Below are positions 28,412-39,800 of a stretch of 64,000 bases of DNA, piece after piece. The notes below the pieces were generated by a model. It was not told the DNA's origin. It did no database searches and saw only the letters and a list, made by a program, of their open reading frames with translations. This stretch comes from Aricia agestis. Its lineage: Eukaryota; Arthropoda; Insecta; Lepidoptera; Lycaenidae. The stretch spans positions 7,586,501 to 7,650,500 of the forward strand of contig NC_056417.1 in the NCBI RefSeq assembly GCF_905147365.1. The letters run 5' to 3'. Position numbers and translations under genes: made by a program. Every line of letters begins with the position of its first letter. Within the stretch, counting starts at the first letter, position 1.

Positions 28412-28627
28412 GTTCCGTACAGTTATATAGAGAAAGTTATTTTGTTTTTATAGCGGCAACATATACGTCATAATATACACAATCTGTGAAATTTTCAGAA
28501 GTCTAGCTATACCTAGTGGTTCTTGACTCTTGAGTTAGGTACAGCCTGGAGACAGACAGACGGACCGACAACGAAGTCTTAGTAATAGGGTTCCGTTTTT
28601 ACCCTTTGGGTACGGGTCCCTAAAAAC
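28412..28627 (+). repeat. Family C element, right part
   Basis: Continuation of the copy split by the LTR element: 'gttccgtacag', 'atagcggcaaca', 'acagacagacggaccgac' and 'taccctttgggtacggg'. The family's order is preserved across the insertion. Confidence 0.88.
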
Positions 28628-29607
28628 CGTTTTATTGCTTCAAAATGTAATTTTCGTCACATCAAGATATTCTTGAAATTCGAAGCAAATGAGTTTTCAT
28701 TCCATTACTTTGCTTAAAGCGTTCCTAATTGACTTCTAATCGTGATCGTTCCTGGTTTTAAAGTCTCCCTAATAGCGTTCATTAGGATACAATTAAATGT
28801 TTAGGAAAAGTTAATTCAGTATGCAAGGCAGGAGGGTACGATTAAAGGCTACCCCGATTCTATAAGTATTTTCAGGCAACATTATTGCTGCTTTACCTTT
28901 TCCTTTCTCGATACAGTCCGTTTCATAACAAAACACAATACTTAATTGTAAAGCACTTTTATACAAAACGATGTTTATGCCATAAAGTTAATATACCTTT
29001 CCGCTAGGTATATTGACTTTATGGTTCATGCCAAGTAAGTATTTTGTTTCTTGTTACTCTGATTACGACATGAAAAATTATGTTTGAACGATATGTGTTG
29101 TTCAGTAAATAAGATGTTTTGCATGATAATAATATAACAAAGAACGATCTAGTTTGCATATTTTTTCCGTCGAAAACAAAGTAATTTATCAGGCCTCGAA
29201 CGTATACGTCCGGAGGAATAAAAGAAACAAATTGCTAACAAAACATCTTGATGCTTTCAACGTGACTGGAAAACTATGTTTTTTGCGTCGAAATACAAGC
29301 CGGCTTTATTCATAGATGGTTATTTATTTAATTGCCGTTATTTAGAGTAGATAATATATAGGTGAGTGGATATTACAATATAAAGAAAAAACCCTCAAAA
29401 CAGGTAAATAAGAAAAAACCCAAGGTTTCATAAAAATATTGAAAACATAAAATACTTTTTTATCCTTATCAAATGTCAAAAATACAGCATTCAATGTGGC
29501 ATGACTTTGGCACAAACCAGCACAAACTTTTGTCAATTTCTGCAACGTTAGTTGAGTATAAAATTGATTTTTAGATAGGTTTTGTTTTCTAATAAAAAGC
29601 GATAAAG
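28628..29607. other. Intergenic region upstream of DNAI2
   Basis: AT-rich, with one clear hairpin near 28979-29028 ('cataaagttaatatacctt' against 'aggtatattgactttatg'). The presumed DNAI2 promoter lies at its end, without an obvious TATA box at a convincing distance. Nothing else is recognised. Confidence 0.5.
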
Positions 29608-31350
29608 ATGAGTAAAGATTTAGTTTATACGTACATAAAACAACGTCATGAATTCGGCAAACAACCTTTGTTCAGTGAAGTACCGGTTGCCCTGCTCGAC
29701 TCCATCGACCCTGACAAGACAGAACAAAAACGGTATGGTCTACGGAACCCGGTACATCAGGCCACGCAGACTGGAATAGAATTTGCAGAACACGAAGTGA
29801 ACACAGCGCGTATAGTCGCCCGTGAACAAGGCATCTGCCACGCCGAAGGAGGATGGCCAAAGGAGATCAGTTATGATGACGAGGAAACAACCGCTCGACA
29901 CAGAAGAAAATACGAACGCGACGATGCATATATCGACGCCGTTCTGCGTACGTACCCTCGACTCAATCATTACGCCGACCAGAATAATGCAATCGAAATG
30001 TACAATGTGTATTTCAAAGATATGCCATCTTTGGAACCGATAGAGAAATCGTCCGTTCGCGTCACGAATGTTTTCAAGGATCCCGATGAGCGTCCCGTTA
30101 GTTCTATCGCTTGGACCTCCGAGGAAGATCCGAAGCTAGTAGCATCGTACTGCGATAAAACTTATCCAATACTCAAACCATTGAACGAACATCGTTTGTG
30201 CTACGTATGGGATGTGGAAAATCCGATCGAGCCGTCTGATGACTTTTTGCCCCCATCGGCTTGCTGGCAAGTGGCCTGCTTTCCTGGAAGTCCTCGCAGT
30301 ATAATCGGTGGTCTCGAAGATGGGAGAGTCTGCCTCTTTGACCTACGCGCTAAAAGCGAGTACAGCAGTATAAGTCCAATGCACTTGGCGCATAGAGACC
30401 CAGTGAGCGCCCTCGTATTTATTGCGTCGCGTACTAACACGGAATTTTTCAGTGGATCGCACGACGGCAAATGTATGTGGTGGGACATTAGGAATCTCGA
30501 CCAACCCACTGATACTCTGATCATGTCCGTTAACGTCCCAGCGGGAGAGCCCGTGAGTCTCGCTAATTCTGAAGGCGTAAGCTGCTTGCAATACGAAAGA
30601 TCATTTCCGACGAAGTTCTTATGTGGCACGGTCACCGGAATGGTCATAAACGTGAACAGAAGAGGCAAGAGCCATACTGAGATTATGAGCGCGGTATTCC
30701 AAGCACATAATGGGCCAGTAAAGGCGGTGCATCGTAGCCCATGTACCTCCAAAGTGTTCATCACCTGTGGAGACTGGGCAACTCATATTTGGAGTGATGA
30801 TGTGCGTGGTTCTCCCATCGTGTCGGGAACTGGACAACGGAGACAGATTACGGACGTCGTGTGGGCACCGCACCGAGTCTCCGGGTACATGACAGTGGGC
30901 GCTGATGGTAAATTCCGTTACTGGGATCTCTTGCGGAAGTATCGCGAACCGACCTATACACTGCCCATTTCGAAGCATCCCCTGCTTAAAGTAGTGCCCA
31001 ACGAGGAAGGAAAACTTATAGCAATAGGCGATGTTGAAGGTGCTGTTTATCTTCTATCCCTCTCCCAGAATTTGGTAACGTCTGGAGATAAGGACAAGCA
31101 GCTGATGCTGCAGTGTTTTGAGCGCGAGGGACGTCGGGAGCATATTCTAGAAGCTAGGATTAAGGAGATCAAGTTGGCGAAGCTGAAATCTACAAGTAAA
31201 CTAGCAATACAATCTTCGACCGTATTGGTGGATGATCCAGTTCAGTTGAAGACGACAGAGGACGAGTACAGGAAAATTGTGGCAGAAGAGTTCAGGCGCG
31301 CAGGCGTTACTCACGAGCGGCCTGCTCCACAGGCTATAAGAAGAAAATAG
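29608..31350 (+). CDS. DNAI2: Axonemal dynein intermediate chain 2, single exon
   Basis: 580 codons. DNAI2 (Chlamydomonas IC69/ODA6) is an intermediate chain at the base of the outer dynein arm and links the motor heavy chains to axonemal doublets. Family signatures are the N-terminal VYTYIKQRHEFGKQ, the stretch with CHAEGGWPKEI, NAIEMYNVYF, and a WD-repeat domain from about residue 165. The WD repeats show YVWDVENP, GGLEDGRVCLFDLR, GSHDGKCMWWDIRN, GDWATHIWSDD and KFRYWDLLRKY. The C-terminal helix FEREGRREHILEARIKEIKL matches the human end 'FERETRREKILEARHREM'. Human DNAI2 has about 605 residues and its gene is split, whereas this copy has no intron, suggesting a retrogene. The ATG at 29608 gives the family's usual N-terminus. 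The sperm flagellum is the likely site of use. Confidence 0.95.
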   Translation: MSKDLVYTYIKQRHEFGKQPLFSEVPVALLDSIDPDKTEQKRYGLRNPVHQATQTGIEFAEHEVNTARIVAREQGICHAEGGWPKEISYDDEETTARHRRKYERDDAYIDAVLRTYPRLNHYADQNNAIEMYNVYFKDMPSLEPIEKSSVRVTNVFKDPDERPVSSIAWTSEEDPKLVASYCDKTYPILKPLNEHRLCYVWDVENPIEPSDDFLPPSACWQVACFPGSPRSIIGGLEDGRVCLFDLRAKSEYSSISPMHLAHRDPVSALVFIASRTNTEFFSGSHDGKCMWWDIRNLDQPTDTLIMSVNVPAGEPVSLANSEGVSCLQYERSFPTKFLCGTVTGMVINVNRRGKSHTEIMSAVFQAHNGPVKAVHRSPCTSKVFITCGDWATHIWSDDVRGSPIVSGTGQRRQITDVVWAPHRVSGYMTVGADGKFRYWDLLRKYREPTYTLPISKHPLLKVVPNEEGKLIAIGDVEGAVYLLSLSQNLVTSGDKDKQLMLQCFEREGRREHILEARIKEIKLAKLKSTSKLAIQSSTVLVDDPVQLKTTEDEYRKIVAEEFRRAGVTHERPAPQAIRRK

Positions 31351-31362
31351 AATTCCTCTCAG

Positions 31363-31652
31363 CCTACCTAGCATACGCCAACGAGATATCTCACACTACA
31401 TGTTTTCTCGATGTTTGATGGTTTGTCTCTTCATCTCATAGACATAATATATACATGCTTCATCTATATTCACCCTAGCATGACAAAAAATTTTTCTCGC
31501 ATAGATCTATCATCGAAATAGCACATTTTTATAGAGTTTGGTCGAGATAATGTCGAGATTTTGACATTGTGAGACTAGTAACTACTCGCCTCATAATGTC
31601 AAAATTTAATTATCTCGAGAGTGAGATATCTCGTTGGCGTATGCTAGGTAGG
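31363..31652. repeat. MITE in the DNAI2 3' UTR
   Basis: A 290-bp foldback with ends CCTACCTAGCATACGCCAAC and the exact inverse at the right (GTTGGCGTATGCTAGGTAGG). CAG flanks both sides. It begins 12 bases after the DNAI2 stop codon and precedes the polyadenylation signal at 31744, so it should be transcribed. Confidence 0.93.
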
Positions 31653-31743
31653 CAGGTATCCTACATGAAGCTTTATTTTTATTTATTTTGTTCTATGGAA
31701 AAATGTGTTAAATGTATTTCCTGAAAAAGTCATATAACTGAAA

Positions 31744-31749
31744 AATAAA
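31744..31749 (+). terminator. Probable DNAI2 polyadenylation signal
   Basis: AATAAA downstream of the MITE, 394 bases after the stop. No other AATAAA lies between the stop codon and this point. Confidence 0.6.
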
Positions 31750-31892
31750 CATAAGTTTAATTTTAGTCGGTATTAGTCAATCTTTTCTTAAAAATAGCTG
31801 TTTAAAATAATTTATTACGTTCTTTTTTTCTTTGCTTAGATCACTTTGAAGGTATATAATATAAGTAACTAAGTTAACTTTTTAATTATCTA

Positions 31893-32139
31893 TATATATA
31901 AAACTCAAAGGTGACTGACTGACTGATTGACATAGTGATCTATCAACGGACAGCCCAAACCACTGGACGGATCGGACTGAAATTTGGCATGCAGGTAGAT
32001 GTTATGACGTAGGCATCCGCTTAGAAAGAATTATGATATATTCCAACCCCAAGGGGTTCAAATAGGGGATGAAAGTTTGTATTTATAATAATATTTCTTA
32101 ACGCCAGCGAAGCCGCGGGCAAAAGCTCGTTTACTTATA
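31893..32139 (+). repeat. Dispersed repeat family F
   Basis: From 'aaactcaaaggtgactgact' to 'agccgcgggcaaaagctcg'. Contains 'ccaaggggttcaaataggg'. The same unit is reversed at 49484-49727. Confidence 0.8.
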
Positions 32140-33761
32140 AATTTAGTAATTTCTCTAATTTTAATAAAATTATGCTAAATAAATACTAATATCTGATCAT
32201 GTGTGCTTTATTTTAAGTTGCTATATAGTTTAGTTACAGCGGTATGTGAATATGGTCCGACTAGTGCAGTCTTTATCAGTTAGAACCTGAGTGCAAAAGG
32301 AGATTATTCACAACTTTACGACAGCAAGTAAAGCTCTCTGAGAACTTTGACAGTACTCAGCTAAATACACAAAAGGTATTAAAAAGAAATTTTAGAAAAT
32401 GTTGCTGAAAATAATATAGTATTCTGGCAGAAAACTAAAGAACCTGACTAGAATATGCAACGCAGTAACTCGGATTTTTATGTCAATTATGAAAGGCCCT
32501 ATTAAAATATTCTGTACTTACTGTAATATTAAGTATTATAAAAAATCATAAAATATTTATATGCCGACAATATAATAAAGAGTAAGGTACATACTTACAT
32601 GGAATGCAGTTTTGCTAAGTTTGCTTAGGACCAAGACGGTATAATAATTTTAGTTTTGTATGTTTATAAAATGAATAGACTCAGAATCTCTGAGTGAATG
32701 AAAAGTGATAGCCTAGCCGTAACATTTTAGAGGAAAAAATGCTATGTCGTGGTACTTTTTTGGTATTAAAAAGTTAAATATTTACCTTCGTAGGCTTAAA
32801 TAAATGTCCTGGACCCTGGTAATCCAATCATTCAGCTCAATACAATTACAATAATATACAGGGGGTGACTTTAAGCTCGATACAAATAAAAGCTTCCGTT
32901 TCTCGAATACGAGTAATTCGATTTTTGAATTGAATAAACTGAAATACTTTAAACCACTTATGTCTTATTGTTCATTAACTAAATAATTAACTTATCATAA
33001 ATCTCCCTAAATAATGAGAATGACCAGCATTTAAACTACAAGGGGTCTACGGGATGAAAGGGGCATATTATTACATCTCTTAGACCCCGGATAAATGTAT
33101 TTTGCTGCTTCTATGCAAAATGTTGTAACTGCACTTACAAGTGCTACTTAACATGTTATATGAATTGGAATATCCATTCTATTAGCAGTATTTTGCTCTA
33201 AAATCCGGTAATCTCGCTCCTTGAAAATGTCTTCTTAATTAGAGTTCGCTTGAAGCTGGATGTTGTAATGGCCGATGTTGTTGTCCGTTAGTGACGTCAT
33301 TTATGCAAATAAGGCGCCTTCAGTGCCGGACAAACGCCTGGCCCCCTCGGACCTGTAGGAATTTAACGTAGACCTTATAAGAGTAGATACGGCATATTAG
33401 GTTCACAGCATAACGCGTTTTGTTTTAGGACGCTACTGTACTATTGACATTTATCACCTTTGAAGGTAAGTATATGTAATAGCTTAAAAGGTGATAAAGC
33501 TTTTATCTGACTGAATCAAGAAATTTCGTAACGAAAGACATCTAAAATTCGTCTAACGTCGTTTCAGTTTGGCAGACTTCGACTCGGTGTGGCTCGGGGT
33601 GTGGTGCTTGGCGCACGTTGCCAGACTTCGGTACGTTGTTTGTTTGCGTGCGGCTAGACATATGCGAATTATAATAATTGCATTAGTTAATAAAAAAATG
33701 CAATGCAATTTTTGGTAAAGAGAAGAAATGCATTAGGCATCCCCCATCCCGGGGAAGCAAC
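32140..33761. other. Intergenic and TTC25 upstream region
   Basis: Mostly AT-rich. At 33292-33310 a palindromic CRE (TGACGTCA) is followed after three bases by an octamer ATGCAAAT, about 450 bp upstream of the TTC25 start codon. Possible 5' UTR splice sites are a donor 'gaag|gtaagt' near 33466 and an acceptor 'gtttcag' at 33567, so the 5' UTR may be spliced. No repeat shared within the window. Confidence 0.45.
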
Positions 33762-33898
33762 ATGTCGAACTCCCACCGGCAGCTGGAGTTTTACCAACTA
33801 AAAACCCCCCACGCGCTCTTTCTGCCGTGGAACCTAGGCACTATCAAGCTACCAGTTCCTCATGACGCGCGGAAGTTATCATCTAAAGTAAAGTTAAG
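33762..33898 (+). CDS. TTC25: TTC25 exon 1
   Basis: ATG at 33762 opens 45 codons (MSNSHRQLEFYQLKTPHALF, then LPWNLGTIKLPVPHD) ending in phase 2 at 'ttaag|gtgaga'. The junction to exon 2 makes an arginine codon and continues straight into the first TPR. The N-terminus itself is not one I recognise, so assignment rests on phase, distance and codon character. Confidence 0.65.
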
Positions 33899-36800
33899 GT
33901 GAGACCGCACTAGACGAATTACGCCTAGTCGTAGTAGAGGATTGGTTACACAGTGCGAGCAGCTGAAGATACTGTGCCTGTGTACTCGCACGAGAGAAGC
34001 TCGACTTGCCTCCCTGCAGGATCACACCATGCACGCTGCTGACGTCGCAGTACTCGTAGATAGGTAGAACTGACGCACTGAACAACTGACCCACTCGCAC
34101 ATGAAAGTAACTCGTATGATGCGGTCACGCGGTGCAAGTAGCTGCACCTCAGTACTAGGCCAGCTCGCACCGTGTAACCCAGGCAGGTTCGCATCATACG
34201 AGTTACTTCCATGTGCGAGTGGGTCAGTTGCTTCAGTGCGTCAGTTCTGCCTATATCTACTGCGAGAGTTAAGTATACTAAACTGCTGTCGCGGGTTTTT
34301 GCGATCTAAATTTTCACCTTCATATATTTCTAACAATTCAAACCAAATGACTATTACATACAGTTTAAGAGTAGAATTTCCGCATCCAAATCCTAACTCT
34401 GTCTATGGTTTGTATTTAGAACGCTTTAAGTTGGATTAAACGCGACTTACTAAAGGAATTTTAAGTAACAAGTTTATGTAGCGGGTCTTACGAGCCGTTT
34501 AGATTGCTAGTACTTGGAGACTGAATAATTTAATTATGCCGGCTTGTCCTTGTGCTAAGTCGCAGCTAAGTAGAGATTTATTATGTATACAAAATGCATA
34601 CTGCAAGAGCATGTTCATTAGTAACATAATGAGAAATACGAATAGGATTCTAGATAGAGTTATTTTCTGAACTTTGTGATGAGTAAGTCCTAATAAGGCT
34701 TGATTGATATTTTATATGTGACTTCATGAACCCGTGGCTTTTTCGCTACACCGCACCGCGAGATCACAAGCATAATATTGTAAGTTTGTAACCATTTATT
34801 TAAAATATAGCGGCGCGGCTGCGCTGTCATTTACGTACAATAATTGCTTGAGATATAGCATATGAATCGAGCCTCATAATTGCTTACCAAAGCATTCGTG
34901 TACTAACGTAGGTACTAAGTAGGTACTAACCCTCAAACAATCATGTGTTGATTTATGAATGTAGTTAAATGTTCTTTAGATGACTTAGACTAAGACTGCA
35001 TTCTTTAACAACAAAAATGTTGTGGGCTAGGCTAGGGCTAGGACCACAGGCTGGGACATAAATGCTAAACAGCGACCAATTATTATTCTTTATCAGCTCT
35101 TTTATATAAAATATAATATTAAAAAAAACATTTTATTTGTCTAACAACTTTAAAAAACCGCAAACATATTCCCCGCCAATCCGCGTTGTTAAATATATCA
35201 TTGATACCATGTCACCGGGTTTCACAGCGAAAATAAAACACTGCGCTGCACTGCGGGGCAGTAAATTGGCAAGTTTCCGTACGTTTTCAAACATTCATTT
35301 CCTAGCACGCTTTGTTTATTCATTCTGTGTTACATTTTGATATATTGACTGCATAGAACATACCTATTAAAGTATTAAAGTTGTTATTATAGATACGTTA
35401 AGTGTACTAGAAAATGGTAGACTTAAATTATATAATATACTCCACTCGGGCTAGCTTGTCGCTAGCGGTCGTTGACTCCCTGTCAAAAACTTGTCATTTT
35501 CCATATAAAACCACAATAAACAATATCTGACTCTTCATTGTCAAGCGCGGTTTATATGGAAAATGACAAATTTTTGACTGGGAGTCAAAGACCGCTAGCG
35601 ACAAGTTAGCCCGAGTGGAGTATAGTATCAGAATACGAGTATGCTACAGTAAGTCTGTTTAGAAAACTCAAAGGCCTTCACTTTAGGTATGTCTGCCAGT
35701 GGTAAGCAACTGTCAAAAATGCCCGGCAATGGAAGACGAGATTGCTACACTTATCGCCAAGAAAATAAGATAAAGAATTGAGCTTTATACCTATCAAAGG
35801 TAAGGTAGACCTTCATAACTGACTTTCAGTTATGAAGGTCTACCTTAACCGAAACTCCATCGTTGCTGGCCGTTCTTATCCTCTAGGTCTAGGACCTAGG
35901 GCGATCATATACATACATAATATTATAAGAAAACTTCAGCTACAAAATGACGAAAGTTTGGCTGTCACTGGATCTTAATCTACAACCTCTACTTATAACA
36001 AATAGATTATTGAGATTGAAAATAGATTTTAAACAGGAATTAAAGTAAAACGGAATTTAGTCCGTCTCTTCGATTACTTTCTTCTTGTGCAGTTATAGAA
36101 AGGTTTATGTCAATTTTATTTGTTTCTTTATCACTTTGTGATCACGTCATAAAGTACCTATATAATTTATTGCTTCAATCGTTTGTTTTATCCTCTTTCG
36201 TAGATTGCTTGTAGATTCGAAGATAAAAAAAATATTTGTCAAGTGACTGCGCAGAGGATAAAGAATAACTAGCTGTTCGACCGAGCTTTGCTCGGTTTCC
36301 GATGAAAATTACATTTTCTAGAAATGATTCCTAGCTAGTATATATATACAAGAATTGCTCGTTTAAAGATATAAGATAATAGGATAATACGAGTATACTT
36401 ATTAAGGCGACGCCTTGATAATTTGGCTGTAGTGATATCGATTTTTCTCAGCAATGACACGATTGGTTGGATTATTCTATGTTATAAAACATAGAATAAT
36501 CAATCAAAAAGACCTCTGTAAAAAAAGGGATTCCTATTTTGCAAACACAGGTTAAGCTTCCAAAATTTGAACTTAGATTGGTTCAAGCATACACTTTAAT
36601 TTGCCCATAGCTTATATAAAACGTATTTATGGTTTTTAAATTACGCGACAAAAATTATTAATGACGCTTACGCCCTTTCCATTTTTTGCTGTTCCATTGC
36701 TTGTTGTGCCGGCCCGGCTTCTCATAGAAAACAAGGAATCTAAAACATATCCAACATGGTTTTTACTTTAAGGCCCAGTAGTCCCTAAAATTAGCAGGTC

Positions 36801-39800
36801 GATGTCTGTCAGTACGAATATCGACGTTAAGGACATTAAAATAACATTCAAACAAACAAACAAACAAAACAAACAAATCTTTATTTCCCTCAAGTAGTAC
36901 ACATTATCTTAAATAAACAATTCATATCAGCGCGCCTTGTACACTGTACAGTGGCTGTTACGCGCTCGCCGCGTGCCTTGATAATAGAAAATAGGAGTAA
37001 AACCTTTTGTTTTTAGTATTACACAAATCAAATATATCAAATCATTTACGTTAGGTTACGACACATATACTACATTTTTTCTTTTTTTCTAGAAAGTGTG
37101 TAATTTAGCCATAAAATGATTTAATTATAAAAAACAGCGTTATAACAGTGATATTTGAGATTTTTTTCTATCGAGCAGAATTTTTCAAATTGTGTACTGA
37201 TATACCTTTGCGAGTGAGTGAGTTTACCGGAGGCCCAATCCCCTACCCTATTCCCTTCCCTTCCCAACCCTACCCTCCCCTATTACCCTATTCCCTCTTA
37301 AAAGACCGGCAACGCACCTGCAGCTCTTCTGATGCTGCGAGTGTCCATGGGCGACGGAAGTTGCTTCATCCATGCCGTCAGGTGACCCGTTGGCTCGTTT
37401 GCCCCCTTATTAATTAAAAAAAATCAAATTTCAATATCTATACTGCTTTTAAACAATAATTTTTGGCATATTAAAATAGTTTTTAAACGTTTAAATGCCT
37501 TATTAAAATTATATTATGTAGTAATTACCAATTACCTGTAATTTTATATCTTAAAATGTTTAAAGCGAAATTATCTTTTTGAGTGAATGGAGCGTTGATA
37601 TTGCGAGAATATTTCCAAAACCGCGACGAACTTTATGTTGCCACAGTTGTATATTGCAGCCACAACACATTTTCATTATAACGTTTATTTAAAAAAGATT
37701 ACATGCAACTTTGTTGCCCTGTATTTTACTTATCGGTTCAAAAAACGAGAGTACCGGTTCAAAAATTACATATTGCCCCTATTTACATGTAAATTTATTT
37801 TATTTTGAACATGAAGTGGTTACAGACATACACACTTTGACATTTAAAATAATAATGAGTATAATTTAAAGCTTCAATTAAGAACCCTGAGCCATGTAAG
37901 GCCATGTTCCTTTGAAGGCCAACTATCAAAAAGTCGCAGTTATCGTCATGTAAAGATATTTTCCTTCTACTACACACTTAGATCCATCAAACTTATGGCC
38001 ACAAACGCGGCGGCGAGTCGATCGCGCCGCAATTGTGGCAGTGAGATCTCACTGTTTGTAGACTTTGGTTGTCGAAGCTACAATTGTAATTTCCGCACCC
38101 TGAAAAACTTTAGTTTTTAGTTAAGTACATAACCTATATCTATCTCAAATTTTATTGCAGGGGATTATCGTATAGGGATATATATGGTACTAATAAAAGA
38201 AAATCTACTTTTGCCTCGATTTACGTTAAAATATTGGTCATGTTCCTAGGAAGGCCGCTGGTTCCTTATAAGGCCCAACCAAAGATTCGATAGTTGGCCT
38301 TGCTAGGGAACATAAACTTTACAAGGAACATCTAAACACCATTAACATATAAACAGTTATTTTTAGTTATAAATGCGTACCGTAACAATTAAAATAATGT
38401 TGTTTTTTTTAAACATCTTTACTTATTAGGATTATTAAACTTATACACGCATATTGAACATTATGGCCTTATAAAGAACGGGCCCATAAGAAGGCCATTT
38501 TAGATTTAAAAAAATTTGATTGTATTATAAAACTCATTGCCAATTAGTTATAAGGTGTCAATGTGATACTCATTGCTACTATTTTTAAAGAATTTCCATT
38601 TATATATTCTTAGTTAAAAGATGATGTTCAAGCAATGATCGTTATAGTTTTTTTTAGATAATATAAATATATTGAGCATTTAATGTGTTGCTTTATTGAA
38701 ATAAATTATAATGTCGTTTTAGTAAAAGCAAATAAATAAATAATTGTAACTCTATTTTCAAGTTAAGCGACTGATGTATAACATTGGCCTTGTTTGGAGC
38801 TGCGTTCCTTGCGAGGCCATTTGGAAGAGCTTAGCAAAACTTAAGTTTATTGAATGGCTATTGAAGCTAGGTTAAAAAACAGAGCACTACTTGATAATTT
38901 GTTTTCTTAATTTATTTAGTTAATAAACGAATAACAAGCATTTTCCCGTTATTTGATTGGCCTTACATGGCTCAGGGTCCTTACGGAACTTGCGCTTTCT
39001 AAGCTTTTCGTAGAGTATAAAAATATATAAGTCGTCCGTAATTGTTCAAGTAAAATATATATATTTTTTTAATTATTTAACTCAAAGCTAAAGTCAGCCT
39101 TGACGGTCATTATTAAATTACAAACTAAATACTAAAATATTAACCAAAATCTAGGCTATATTGAAATCTTATGAATTCTTAAGAAAAATATTTCTGAACT
39201 TAAAAGTAATTGGAACTTTTCTTGCGGGATTTCCCTTGGTACCCGTAGCTAATTATAATAAGTGCTACGTCTCATAAATATTTCAGTTTAATATTGATCT
39301 GTTTCAGATTATTATGGATACTGAATAATATCGTTAGTAATATATGCATCGTTCTTGAAAATATTATAAAGGTTTGGTAAGGTTATGTTAAGTTAAAGTA
39401 ATGAAACATTATATCCATCTCATTGATTAATTATATTAATAAATACCTACTTCGATATTATTATTTATTAAACTACTAATACAAGATCCAATAATTGATT
39501 GAATTGAACCCACGATAGGTGTTATTATTCGTAGAATTAAACCCACTATCAGTAAGTCAAGTGCCAAAAAAAGTCTAAAATCTAACGTCAAATCATTTGA
39601 TTTGGCCAGGGGTTCCCAAACTGAGCGCCGTGGAAAGGCAAGAGGGGCGCCGTGAGCCGATCTCCAAAACCACAAAATATATTATATAAAAAATATTTAC
39701 ATTTGACAAGCGATGTTTGCCGAATAGGCACCGGCAGCCTATTCGGCAAACATCGCGTGACTTCGGCAAACTTCGGAATACGGCGCCGGCAGCTATCTCG

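Noticed and set aside
29672..30978. Several overlapping frames in and against DNAI2
   Set aside because: All are shadows of the DNAI2 coding exon, without their own motifs.
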